From CAZCWX01 sp964502465 (lineage in GTDB: Bacteria > Desulfobacterota > Binatia > Bin18): a stretch of DNA of 14,760 bases. Below the pieces are notes generated by a model. It saw only the letters and a list, made by a program, of their open reading frames with translations. It did no database searches and was not told the origin of the DNA. This document shows, one piece after another, positions 1 through 8,166 of the stretch. The DNA is taken from positions 1 through 14,760 of the forward strand of contig CAZCWX010000185.1 in NCBI GenBank assembly GCA_964502465.1, in the 5' to 3' direction. Numbering within the stretch: position 1 is the first letter of the stretch; every line of letters begins with the position of its first letter. The position numbers and the translations under genes are program-made.

Positions 1-72
1 GGCGCTATTGACTTGGCCTTCACTGAGTGCCGTCAAGCAGGCTTGCCGGAGGGACACGATTTACCGATTTAA
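1..72 (+). CDS. possible 3' end of a convergent gene (partial, unidentified)
   Basis: Frame 1 of the plus strand is open from the left edge to a TAA at 70-72 and would encode 23 residues ending in LPEGHDLPI. The peptide looks protein-like, but it is too short to assign to a family. If real, it is the tail of a gene running toward the ABC ATPase gene, which would explain why no permease follows that ATPase. A competing minus-strand frame is also open here (GTG at 57 reading toward position 1), without a Shine-Dalgarno sequence. Sequence left of the window would decide. Confidence is low because 72 open bases can occur by chance. Confidence 0.2.
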   Translation, partial: GAIDLAFTECRQAGLPEGHDLPI

Positions 73-87
73 TTGCAGAGCTTGTAT

Positions 88-110
88 CATGCCCGCGAAA
101 ACGGGAATCT
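88..110. repeat. short dispersed-repeat-like hairpin (CCCGCGAAAACGGG type)
   Basis: The bases TCATGCCCGCGAAAACGGGA form a small hairpin: CCCG at 92-95 pairs with CGGG at 102-105 around an A-rich loop. From general knowledge, close variants (an ATTCCCGCGAAAGCGGGAATC-like core) are scattered in intergenic DNA of many proteobacteria and related genomes. Only one copy is in this window, so its dispersed nature is inferred from resemblance alone. It lies between the palindrome at the end of the ABC ATPase gene and the possible convergent gene end. Confidence 0.4.
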
Positions 111-129
111 CAAGGACGCTCGTTGGGCA

Positions 130-155
130 TAGAGACATAGCATGCTATGTCTCTA
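130..155. repeat. perfect 26-bp palindrome spanning the ABC ATPase stop codon
   Basis: The half-site TAGAGACATAGCA (130-142) is followed directly by its exact reverse complement (143-155), with no spacer and no mismatch. The stop codon of the ATPase gene (145-147) lies inside it. On the minus strand a T-run precedes the palindrome and GC-rich sequence follows, so it is not a canonical intrinsic terminator for the efflux operon. In the plus direction it is followed by AGAAAAAA, again not a U-tract. It could be a protein-binding site, an mRNA-end stabilising hairpin, or the remains of a mobile repeat. Confidence 0.75.
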
Positions 156-870
156 GAAAAAACGAGCCATTTGGAAGCACCTCCTTACGCTCATCTGTAA
201 CAACCAGCCCGTCACGAAACACGATGCGTCGCCTGGCAAAGGCAGCAATATCGGGTTCATGGGTCACAACAATGACGGTGATCCCTTGCCGATTGAGAGT
301 AGTGAAAATCTCCATAACCTCCGTGCTCGTCGCGCTGTCGAGATTGCCTGTGGGTTCGTCTGCGAGAATGAGCACCGGTGCATTGACTAGAGCACGAGCA
401 ATCGCCACCCGTTGTTGTTGCCCACCAGAGAGCTGACTTGGCACGTGATGCTCACGTCCTGCTAAGCCCACCGCCTGCAAAGCGGTCAGGGCGCGGGAAT
501 GTTGTTCTTTCAAAGAAACCTCACTATAGACAAGCGGCAGCTCGACATTCTCGAGAGCGGTGGTACGCGGCAAAAGATTAAAGTTCTGAAAAACAAATCC
601 GAGCTTCGAGCTACGGATCTCAGCCCGCTCATCAGCGCTGAGAGCTGAGACGTCCACCCCATCGAGTACATACCGGCCCATCGTCGGGCGGTCGAGGCAG
701 CCGAGCATATTCATCAAGGTCGATTTTCCCGAGCCAGATGCACCCATAATCGCCACGAATTCACCACGGCTAATGGCGAGCGACACGCCTCGTAACGCGT
801 GGATTTCAACCTCCCCTACGCGGTAGATCTTGGTGAGGTGTTCAACAAGGAGAAAAGTAGTGCTGTCCAT
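145..870 (-). CDS. ABC transporter ATP-binding protein, LolD/MacB type
   Basis: A 241-residue cytoplasmic ATPase that should power a FtsX/MacB-like permease; the 'MacB/LolD' subgroup typically serves tripartite export or lipoprotein release. From the ATG at 870, the Walker A motif GASGSGKST is at residues 43-51, the Q-loop glutamine at 95, the signature LSGGQ at 147-151, Walker B ending in D171/E172, then TGNLD, and the H-loop histidine at 204. All catalytic elements are intact and the length is normal for a stand-alone ATPase. A TTG four codons upstream (882) is also in frame, but the ATG is preferred; neither has a clear Shine-Dalgarno sequence. It follows a MacA-like adaptor gene by 89 nt and is the last gene of the efflux cluster. 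The partner permease is not seen in the 144 nt left. The substrate is unknown. Confidence 0.93.
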   Translation of the reverse strand: MDSTTFLLVEHLTKIYRVGEVEIHALRGVSLAISRGEFVAIMGASGSGKSTLMNMLGCLDRPTMGRYVLDGVDVSALSADERAEIRSSKLGFVFQNFNLLPRTTALENVELPLVYSEVSLKEQHSRALTALQAVGLAGREHHVPSQLSGGQQQRVAIARALVNAPVLILADEPTGNLDSATSTEVMEIFTTLNRQGITVIVVTHEPDIAAFARRRIVFRDGLVVTDERKEVLPNGSFFLET

Positions 871-959
871 AATACTTGGCAACTGAGGATTTCGGCTTAC
901 GGAGTGAGGCTTGCAGCAAAGAAAAATCGATCCTCCGCCATGTGTATGCTGACCTCTTG
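871..959 (-). other. 89-nt spacer between MacA-like adaptor and ABC ATPase genes
   Basis: This is the longest gap inside the efflux cluster. It contains a 14-codon minus-strand reading frame starting at an ATG (MAEDRFFF, running to a TAA), with no convincing ribosome binding site, so I do not call it a gene. I found no convincing promoter, hairpin or terminator. The ATPase may therefore still be transcribed with the upstream genes. Confidence 0.3.
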
Positions 960-2219
960 CTACCGTCGCGGACGCCGACCGACACCCATACCAAATCCCG
1001 GTACGGTTGTTTGCCGAGCCTCACTGCTGTGAGACGTCTGGATTCCTGTGATAACACTTGCTCCCTCTGTGAGGTTTCCACTGAGGAGTTCAGCATAGGT
1101 GTCGTCACTGAGACCGATTTGCACCGGCACAGGCTTCAATTCCTGACCGTCGGCTTGTACCCACACACGGCGCTGTTCTCTCTCTGGGCTGCCAGGTGCA
1201 ACCTGGCGCTCTCCCTGCAGACGGGTTGTTACTGGACGGTCTCGTTTCCCGTTCGCTCTCCCGGCTGGTGGATGAAAGCGCAGGGCAGCAAGTGGAATCT
1301 TTAGGACGTCGTCGCGATGGGCGGTAATAATGAAGCTGTTTGCCGTCATCCCAGGCTTGAGGGCCAGATCACTATTATCCACGCTGACAACAACGTCATA
1401 CGTCACGACGTTTTGTAACGTCTGCGGGGCGTTGCGCACTTGCATCACGGCACCCCAGAACTGCCGTTCAGGATACGCATCAACCGTAAAGAAGGCCCGC
1501 TGACCTTCTTTCACTACCCCGATGTCAGATTCACTCACACTAGTGTTCACTTGCATCTTGGTGAGATCCTGAGCGATTTCAAATAACACGGGAGTTTGGA
1601 AACTGGCAGCAACGGTCTGGCCCACATTCACGTTGCGCGAGACGATCACACCATCGACTGGGGAGGCAATGTTAGTATATTCCCAATTGATCCTGGCCTC
1701 TTCCAGCGCGGCTGCGGTTTGGTTGAGGCGGGCTTGGTCAAGTTGCAGTTGCGCTAGCGCCTGGTCATAATCGCGCTCTGCAGCTTCCACTTCTTGTTTG
1801 GCAATCAAGTTGCGCTCGAAGAGCTCGCGAGAACGCCTGAGCACCTGCTGCTGAAAGTTGAGGTCTGCTTTGTCTTTCTCTACCTGGGCACGGGTCGTTG
1901 CTAAATTCGCTTCGGCCTGCTTCACCTTCATAAGAAAGGGACGAGGGTCAATTTGTGCCACCCGTTGCCCTTTTTCTACTGGAGAATTGAAGTCAACGAA
2001 GATCTCCTGGATCGGGCCAGATACATACGTTCCTACTTGTACGGTGGTGACCGGATTCACCGTGCCAGTGGCACTCACCACGCGCGAGAGCGGTCCACGC
2101 TCGACTACCACAGTGAAGTAGGTCACCTGCGTGTGATCGTCACGGACGTACCACCAAGTGCCTAGTACAATACCTGCTGCCAATACGAGGAGAATAAGAA
2201 GGCTCTTTGTCTTACGCAT
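960..2219 (-). CDS. periplasmic adaptor (membrane fusion protein), MacA-like
   Basis: A 419-residue HlyD/MacA-family adaptor linking an inner-membrane transporter to a TolC channel. From the ATG at 2219, an N-terminal membrane anchor covers about residues 7-25 (LLILLVLAAGIVLGTWW). The first half of the barrel-sandwich (lipoyl) domain lies at about 60-95, with GPIQEIFVDFNSPVEKGQ. A long helical hairpin rich in Gln, Glu and Ala follows, then the returning lipoyl half SPVDGVIVSRNVNVGQTV, a beta-barrel and a membrane-proximal domain. A charged, low-complexity linker (PPAGRANGKRDRPVTT region) interrupts the C-terminal part, and the tail is Arg-rich. The TolC-like gene stops at TGA, then one base, then this ATG, so translation is probably coupled; there is no good Shine-Dalgarno. 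A TTG at 2240 in frame would overlap the upstream gene and is less likely. The ATPase downstream suggests it serves the ABC half of the cluster. Confidence 0.92.
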   Translation of the reverse strand: MRKTKSLLILLVLAAGIVLGTWWYVRDDHTQVTYFTVVVERGPLSRVVSATGTVNPVTTVQVGTYVSGPIQEIFVDFNSPVEKGQRVAQIDPRPFLMKVKQAEANLATTRAQVEKDKADLNFQQQVLRRSRELFERNLIAKQEVEAAERDYDQALAQLQLDQARLNQTAAALEEARINWEYTNIASPVDGVIVSRNVNVGQTVAASFQTPVLFEIAQDLTKMQVNTSVSESDIGVVKEGQRAFFTVDAYPERQFWGAVMQVRNAPQTLQNVVTYDVVVSVDNSDLALKPGMTANSFIITAHRDDVLKIPLAALRFHPPAGRANGKRDRPVTTRLQGERQVAPGSPEREQRRVWVQADGQELKPVPVQIGLSDDTYAELLSGNLTEGASVITGIQTSHSSEARQTTVPGFGMGVGRRPRR

Positions 2220-2220
2220 A

Positions 2221-3540
2221 TCAGTCGAAACGTCGGCCAACCGCCTTTTCTAACTCTGCAATTACGGTCTTGTAGATATACAAAGCCTGAATGTTGTTCG
2301 CACGGGCCGAAGTCAGCAACACCTGCGCATCAGTGAGCTCGATGATGTTCCCCACTCCCGCTGAATACCGCCCTTCGGCGAGGTCAAGATTCTCTTGCGC
2401 CTGCACCAGGGTTTGTTCACTCACCCGGATACTCTCTTCGGCTTCCCGTAAAGTTAACAGGCTTTGACGCACCTCGAGAGCAACCTGCAGGCGAAGACCC
2501 TCTTGCTGGGCTTCTAGGCCCCGCAGATTGGCCCGAGCCTCACCAACTTGAGCAGCAGTAAGAATATCGTCAAACAGGGGAACGGTGAGGGTGACACCCC
2601 AAACCCACCCTTCCTGCAGTGGGTATTCACGTCCGGTCCAGTTATATTGCGCATTCCCAGAGACCGATGGGAGGTATTGTTTTTGCAGTGCAGAAACATT
2701 CTTTGCTGCAGCCGTCTCTTGCGCCTGTAAACTGCGGAGTTCAGGCCGGTTGGCATAGGCTTGCGTCAGAACTGCCTCGTCGTCAAACACCACTACCTCA
2801 CGTTCGAGTGTATCCGCTAAGGTGTAGGCGAAAGGTCCGGTTATTCCCATAGCCGTCCGTAAAGTCTCACGCGCTAGCGCAGCATTATTGCGAGCAATCA
2901 CCCGGGTCAGCATCGCATTAGAAAGTTGGACTTGGGCTTGCGTGACATCAAATCGAGGAGCCAGGCCGACCTCGAACCGTGCCTGTGCTTCCTCGAGGTG
3001 TCTCTGGCTTTGCTGAATCGTCTCCTCGGCCACTTGGAGCAGGCGCTGGGTTGAAAGAACACTATAGTAGGACTGTTTGGTATTGAAAATGATAGTTTGC
3101 CGGATCGTTTCAAGATCGGCCACACTTGATTCTACAGACGCCTGTGAGGAACGAATGAAGTCTAGGGTGCGGCCAAAGTCGAACAGTAACTGACTCAGGC
3201 TGACATTAGTTGAGTGAAAATTAAAGAGCTGCACAGAACTCCGCCGTTGCTGACCTTCGCCCACGTTGACCCCACCAACTGCGGAGGAGACCGGACGTTG
3301 CTGTCTTGAGTAAACGTAGGTATACCCGCCACTCGGCAAATAGTTCGCCACCTGTTGCCGTACGCGCTGCTGTGCAGCCTCGACTCCGGCCTGTCCTATA
3401 CGTAAACTCGGGTTCTGGGCAAGAGCAATATCTACCGCCTCTTGCAGCGTAAGAACAGGATCTGAGGCGGTTTCCCCTGTCACCGTCCCAAGAGGCACAA
3501 TGCTGCTCAGTAGCAAAACGACTACGATGAAACGCTGCAT
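2221..3540 (-). CDS. TolC-family outer membrane efflux channel
   Basis: A 439-residue outer-membrane efflux protein, the exit duct of tripartite pumps. Residues 1-22 form a signal peptide (hydrophobic VVVLLLSS core, then TVTG before ETASDP). Two OEP repeats follow: the first begins near LTLQEAVDIALAQNPSLR and the second near ANRPELRSLQAQETAAAKN. Each has long Ala/Gln/Leu-rich helices and short beta segments such as VTLTVPLFDD. The length is typical of the family. The start at 3540 is supported by GGAAGGA about 8 nt upstream. It sits between the RND permease gene (57 nt upstream) and the MacA-like adaptor gene (1 nt downstream), so it may serve both the RND pump and the ABC pump. Confidence 0.95.
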   Translation of the reverse strand: MQRFIVVVLLLSSIVPLGTVTGETASDPVLTLQEAVDIALAQNPSLRIGQAGVEAAQQRVRQQVANYLPSGGYTYVYSRQQRPVSSAVGGVNVGEGQQRRSSVQLFNFHSTNVSLSQLLFDFGRTLDFIRSSQASVESSVADLETIRQTIIFNTKQSYYSVLSTQRLLQVAEETIQQSQRHLEEAQARFEVGLAPRFDVTQAQVQLSNAMLTRVIARNNAALARETLRTAMGITGPFAYTLADTLEREVVVFDDEAVLTQAYANRPELRSLQAQETAAAKNVSALQKQYLPSVSGNAQYNWTGREYPLQEGWVWGVTLTVPLFDDILTAAQVGEARANLRGLEAQQEGLRLQVALEVRQSLLTLREAEESIRVSEQTLVQAQENLDLAEGRYSAGVGNIIELTDAQVLLTSARANNIQALYIYKTVIAELEKAVGRRFD

Positions 3541-3597
3541 AGGAGCGATCCTTCCATAGAGAAGTGTTTTTCTCGAATGACATCCACAACACGTGTG

Positions 3598-6500
3598 TTA
3601 GGGGCGTTCGCTCTCCTCGGTTCTCTGAGAGATGATGTCGAGATTGACCGACACCTCTCTTTTTTCCACTCTGAGCCGGCGCTGCCGAGCAGCGACGCCC
3701 TGAAAGGCACTCAGGCAGTAGGCATGCACGGCACGGAAACGTCGCACGAACACATTCGCACCTATGTCGTCGAAGAGCGAATAGGCAACTGGAGTCACAA
3801 GGAGAGTCAGGAGCAACGAGAGGGTTTGCCCACCTATCACGACCACAGCGATGGTACGTCGTTCCTCGGCACCTGGACCAGTCCCCAAAGCAAGCGGCAG
3901 CATCCCAGCGACCAGGGCTAGCGTGGTCATCAGAATGGGACGAAGCCGGTCCCGGTTGGCTTGCATAATGGCCGTGAGACGGTCTAGGCCGCCTGCACGC
4001 AATGTATTGGTATGATCGATCTGTAAGATCGCGTTTTTCTTCACGACACCAAATAACACTAACAAACCTAACGCTGAGTAGAGATTCAGCGTATTTCCGG
4101 TCAGCCAGAGTGAGAACAGCGCAAACGGCACCGAAAGCGGCAGAGACAGTAAAATGGTCAGTGGGTGGACTAAATTCTCGAATTGTGCTGCGAGTATCAT
4201 ATACATGAAAATGATCGACAGCAGAAACGCCCACATGAACTCACGAAATGTGCGTTCCAATTCCCGCCCACGGCCAGAGATTGTTGTTGAATATGTCGTA
4301 GGAAGATTGAGATCCTCAGCAGCTGCATGCAACGCTTCAAGGCGATCAGCAAGGGCATATCCAGGCCCAACAGAAGCCCGGAGACTGACCATGCGCTGTC
4401 GGTCCAGCCGGTCAATACGCGACGCACTGGGTGTGGGAACGATGCGAACGAGGTTGTCCAAGCGCACGAGACCGCCGTTTTGGCTGGGGACATAGAGCCG
4501 TTCGATAGTGGCAGAGTCATTCCGATCACCATCGGCAAGGCGGAGTTGCACGTCGTACTCATCATTCACTGATGCATCACGAAACCGTGACACTTCTTCG
4601 TCTCCGCCAACCATGAGCCGCAAAGCTGTCGCAATATCCGCGGTATCAACCGCCAGCTTCGCAGCACGGTCCCGGTCGATTTCTATGCGTAACTCTGGTT
4701 TGTCCAGCTTCAGCGTTGTGTCGGCATCGACAATGCCCCCAAGCGCTTGGGATTTGTTGCGCAGTTGCTCAGCATACGCAGCCAGCGCTTGCAGGTCCGG
4801 CCCGCGGATGACAAAGTCGATGTCCCAGTTTCCGCCGCCGATGTTAAACGTCGGCGCATTTCGCACCGAAGTCCGCAGATCCCCATATTGGCTGAGCCGA
4901 CGACGGATCTCCTGCATGACGTCCCGCTGAGTGTAGTTGCCGCGAAACGCCTCGAGGATATCCCCCCGGAGCAGCTCTTGCCAGAGTCGCCGCAGTGAAA
5001 ACGTGCGCTCCTCGTGTGGGGCAATGCGGACATAGACCCCTCCTTGATTGACACTGCCGAGAAATCCTCCTCCCACTGAAGACAAGACAAGCCGCACCCC
5101 TGGTGTTGCATGCAACTCAGCCTCAATCGTTTGCATGACCTCGTCCATGGCCGCGAGGCTTGCCCCTTCTGGCGCGGTCACGTTGACCGTAAACTCTGCC
5201 TCATCCACATCGCTCGGGATATATTCCTGCTTGACCAATGCATACAAAGGAATAGATGAGAAGATCACTCCGAGTGCAAACACTGTCACCACCAGCCGAT
5301 TTCTCATGGCGAGTGCGAGGATCCACATGTATCCCCGATCGAGCCAGGCGTAAAAACCACGCCGTGAGGCGGCCACCTTCTGGGCATCCGCGGCGGTTGA
5401 GTCCTCAGCACGTAGGAGGCGTGCACTCATCATCGGGGTAAGCGTGAAGGAAACGAGCAGACTCACCATGACCGCGACGGCGGCAGTGATACCGAATTGA
5501 AAGAGAAACCGTCCTGAGATGCTCGACATGAAAGAGACAGGAATAAAGATGACGACGAGGCTGAGGGTGGTCGCCATAACGGCGAGACCAATTTCCGCCG
5601 TGGCGGCAGGTGCCGCCTCAAACGGTCGCATTTTTTTCTCTTCGATAAAACGAAAGATGTTCTCGAGGATGACAATGGCATCATCAATGACAATCCCGAC
5701 CATGAGCACAAGGGCAAGCATGGTGACACTATTCAAGGTGAACCCTAACGCCCACATCATGCCGAACGTCGCAATGACTGAGGTGGGAATGGCGATACCC
5801 GCAATGACCGTAGAACGCCAACTCCGCATGAAGACGAGCACAACGATACAGGCCAGGATGCTACCGAGCACTAAATGGACGTTGATTTCATGCAGCGCTG
5901 CATAAATGTAGCGGGACTGGTCCCGGATCACTTCCAACTTCACATCGGGCGGGAGCTGCGCGGCTATCTGTGCCAGGTTCGCTTTCGCAGCTTCAATAAC
6001 CTCAACCGTGTTGGCACCAGATTGACGCCGGATATCGAGGATAACGGTTGGGACTCCATTCAGGCGTGCAACCGACCGTTGCTCTTTCGTTCCATCCTCA
6101 GCCCAACCGATGTCTCGCACCTGTACAGGCGCACCGTTCACAGTGGCGATGACTAACTCATTAAACGCGTGTGGGTCAACAAGCCGCCCCATCGTGCGCA
6201 GCGTTTGCTCTTGCAAACCGGCGGTGACGTTTCCCCCTGGGATGTCCGCGTTTTGGCGTGCCAGCGCAACCCGTACCGCAGTAATAGGAATCTGGTAAGC
6301 CGCGAGGCGGTCTGCATCGACCCACACGTTAATTGCCCGTTCTAGCCCCCCGACGATTGCCACCTCCCCCACTCCCGAAGAACGCTCAAGCTGCACTTTC
6401 ACCACTTTATCCGCTAACTCCGTCAGTTCGCGGACGGAACGATCCCCGTACAGCGCCACCGTCAGGACCGGCGTTAAATCATTGTCAAACTTCGAGATCA

Positions 6501-6882
6501 CCGGAGGATCAGCATCTGCAGGAAGGTCACGAACCACGGTTGCCACACGGTCTCGCACATCTTGAGCGGCGGTATCAATGTCCCGATCCAGCTTGAAGGT
6601 GGCAACAACGACTGAAGTCCCGGGACCAGACACTGAGCGCAGTTGGTCGATCCCTTCTACGGTATTGACGACTTCTTCAACGCGTTGAGAAATTTCATTT
6701 TCTACCTCTTCTGGAGATGCACCGGGCAAAGTCGTGCGTACCCGCACAGTCGGAAGATCCACAGAGGGGAAGCGGTCGACCCCCAAACGGAGATAACTCG
6801 CCGCGCCAATAACGACCAACGCGAGGATCATCATTGAAGCAAAAATAGGACGCTGGATACTAATGGCGGCAAGCTTCTGCAT
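3598..6882 (-). CDS. RND multidrug efflux permease, HAE1/AcrB type
   Basis: A 1094-residue proton-driven inner-membrane exporter, forming the engine of a tripartite pump. TM1 (about 13-33) is followed by the periplasmic porter domain, with the characteristic LPGASPEEVENEIS segment at 52-65. The helix after the first loop has LVLMVGIVIDDAIVILEN, placing the proton-relay pair at D400/D401. The matching lysine of TM10 is K949 in the GVVKKNAIL motif. The second half repeats the fold (TM7 near LVVTVFALGVIFSSIPLYALV). All proton-relay residues are present, so it should be active. The length is slightly above AcrB (about 1050) because of a basic C-terminal tail from about residue 1050. The ATG at 6882 lies 12 nt after the stop of the adaptor gene, with a weak GAAGAG upstream. 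The substrate class cannot be read from the sequence. Confidence 0.97.
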   Translation of the reverse strand: MQKLAAISIQRPIFASMMILALVVIGAASYLRLGVDRFPSVDLPTVRVRTTLPGASPEEVENEISQRVEEVVNTVEGIDQLRSVSGPGTSVVVATFKLDRDIDTAAQDVRDRVATVVRDLPADADPPVISKFDNDLTPVLTVALYGDRSVRELTELADKVVKVQLERSSGVGEVAIVGGLERAINVWVDADRLAAYQIPITAVRVALARQNADIPGGNVTAGLQEQTLRTMGRLVDPHAFNELVIATVNGAPVQVRDIGWAEDGTKEQRSVARLNGVPTVILDIRRQSGANTVEVIEAAKANLAQIAAQLPPDVKLEVIRDQSRYIYAALHEINVHLVLGSILACIVVLVFMRSWRSTVIAGIAIPTSVIATFGMMWALGFTLNSVTMLALVLMVGIVIDDAIVILENIFRFIEEKKMRPFEAAPAATAEIGLAVMATTLSLVVIFIPVSFMSSISGRFLFQFGITAAVAVMVSLLVSFTLTPMMSARLLRAEDSTAADAQKVAASRRGFYAWLDRGYMWILALAMRNRLVVTVFALGVIFSSIPLYALVKQEYIPSDVDEAEFTVNVTAPEGASLAAMDEVMQTIEAELHATPGVRLVLSSVGGGFLGSVNQGGVYVRIAPHEERTFSLRRLWQELLRGDILEAFRGNYTQRDVMQEIRRRLSQYGDLRTSVRNAPTFNIGGGNWDIDFVIRGPDLQALAAYAEQLRNKSQALGGIVDADTTLKLDKPELRIEIDRDRAAKLAVDTADIATALRLMVGGDEEVSRFRDASVNDEYDVQLRLADGDRNDSATIERLYVPSQNGGLVRLDNLVRIVPTPSASRIDRLDRQRMVSLRASVGPGYALADRLEALHAAAEDLNLPTTYSTTISGRGRELERTFREFMWAFLLSIIFMYMILAAQFENLVHPLTILLSLPLSVPFALFSLWLTGNTLNLYSALGLLVLFGVVKKNAILQIDHTNTLRAGGLDRLTAIMQANRDRLRPILMTTLALVAGMLPLALGTGPGAEERRTIAVVVIGGQTLSLLLTLLVTPVAYSLFDDIGANVFVRRFRAVHAYCLSAFQGVAARQRRLRVEKREVSVNLDIISQRTEESERP

Positions 6883-6894
6883 GAACTCTTCAGA

Positions 6895-8166
6895 TTATGG
6901 CGCGACGTGCACTATTTGTCCCGCTTGGAGATTTCCTGGGTTGATCACCACCATATCACCGAGGCTCACGCCGGTCGTGACTTCAATCCACTCGTCCGCA
7001 CGGCGTCCTGTCGTCACAACTTTTTCGACGGTCTTGCCATCATGGACAAGCAGCACTTTCTGAATACCGGCAAAGGACACAATCGTACTCGTCGGAACAG
7101 TCAGCGCCTTATCTTCCTCGTCTGTCACAATCTCAACCCGCGCAAAGGAACCGGGGCGCAGGGATCCATTGTTCCGTACATCGGCCTCGATGGTCAGCAT
7201 ACGATTTTGTTCGTTGATCGTAGGACCGAGCCGCATAACATGGCCCTCATGAACGGTTGGATCTCCCTCGATCATTACCCGTATCTTCTGCCCTGCTCGC
7301 ACGCTAGGCGCGGCGCGTTCAGGCACCTCAGCACGCAAGCGCAGCGGATCCATCCGCACAAGAGAGACAACAGGCATACCTGCTACCAAATATTCTCCCA
7401 CACTCGCATGCCTGGTCTGGACCATGCCATCAAATGGTGCAAACACGGCCGTATCGGTGAGCTGCTGGCGAGCGATCTCAAGTTCTGAGCGACGCTGCAT
7501 GAGCAGTGCTTGACGGTTGCGAATCTCTTCGATGGCATCCTGATGCCGACTCAGGGCAACTTTATAGGTTGCCTCGGCTGAGTCGAACTCAGAGCGTGAA
7601 ACAAAGCCCCGTTCTGACAGCGAGGCTAAACGGTCACGGTTCTGGCGCGCTTCCTCCAGCAGCGCCCGCGCCTGTCTAACTGTACTGGTTTGTTCTGGAT
7701 CAACACGATCATTTGTCCCTTGTGGTGAAAGACCCAAACGGGCACGTGCCTGTGCAAGTGCAGCTTCAGCTTGTCGAAGCCGCAGCTGATAGTCTCGTGG
7801 CTCCACTTGCGCTATCAGTTGCCCACGTTGGACAACGCTGCCGAAATCAACCGGAATAGTGTCAAGCCTCCCTGGAACTTTGACACTCAAAGTCGCCTGA
7901 TCATGTGCCGCCAGCGAGCCGAGGACCGTTACTGTGCGCTCTAGGGACATTTCCCGTATAGCTACCGCCTTTACCTGCTGAGGGGACTTCGCCTCCTCGG
8001 CAGTCGAAGGCTGTTTCGCAGATACCGGATCATTGCTTTGACAGGCTGTGAAGGCCACCGCAATGATTATAAGGAACCAAGCCGCACCCAAGGATGATTC
8101 AAATCGATACAGCTGCAGGATACGGGCAATTCGTCTCACTGTACCCGCCAGGAGAATCCTCTCCAT
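6895..8166 (-). CDS. RND periplasmic adaptor (membrane fusion protein), probable lipoprotein
   Basis: A 423-residue adaptor that pairs with the RND permease directly downstream. From the ATG at 8166, a basic N-terminus precedes a hydrophobic stretch (AAWFLIIIAVAFTAC). Cys42 probably receives the lipid anchor, although the lipobox FTAC has Phe instead of Leu at -3. The barrel-sandwich halves are KVPGRLDTIPVDFGSVVQRG and FAPFDGMVQTRHASVGEYLV, separated by a helical hairpin that contains an extra segment around LGLSPQGTNDRVDPEQTS. A beta-barrel and a membrane-proximal domain with LTVPTSTIV follow. An in-frame GTG at 8286 would add 40 residues with a cysteine cluster, which is not typical of a signal sequence; the ATG with a weak GGAAA upstream is preferred. 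It is the first gene of the efflux cluster. Confidence 0.93.
   Translation of the reverse strand: MERILLAGTVRRIARILQLYRFESSLGAAWFLIIIAVAFTACQSNDPVSAKQPSTAEEAKSPQQVKAVAIREMSLERTVTVLGSLAAHDQATLSVKVPGRLDTIPVDFGSVVQRGQLIAQVEPRDYQLRLRQAEAALAQARARLGLSPQGTNDRVDPEQTSTVRQARALLEEARQNRDRLASLSERGFVSRSEFDSAEATYKVALSRHQDAIEEIRNRQALLMQRRSELEIARQQLTDTAVFAPFDGMVQTRHASVGEYLVAGMPVVSLVRMDPLRLRAEVPERAAPSVRAGQKIRVMIEGDPTVHEGHVMRLGPTINEQNRMLTIEADVRNNGSLRPGSFARVEIVTDEEDKALTVPTSTIVSFAGIQKVLLVHDGKTVEKVVTTGRRADEWIEVTTGVSLGDMVVINPGNLQAGQIVHVAP

Noticed and set aside
2220..2240. TTG at 2240 as start of the MacA-like adaptor
   Set aside because: It would overlap the TolC-like coding sequence and add a polar leader before the membrane anchor; the ATG at 2219 is coupled to the upstream stop.
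3221..4234. A 337-codon stop-free minus-strand frame across the end of the RND permease and the start of the TolC-like gene
   Set aside because: It overlaps two well-supported genes in another frame, and its product is rich in Arg, Ser and Cys with no recognisable domain.
4508..6298. Several plus-strand open frames of 60-140 codons opposite the RND permease
   Set aside because: They are antisense shadows of a strongly supported gene, with no ribosome binding site and no recognisable family.
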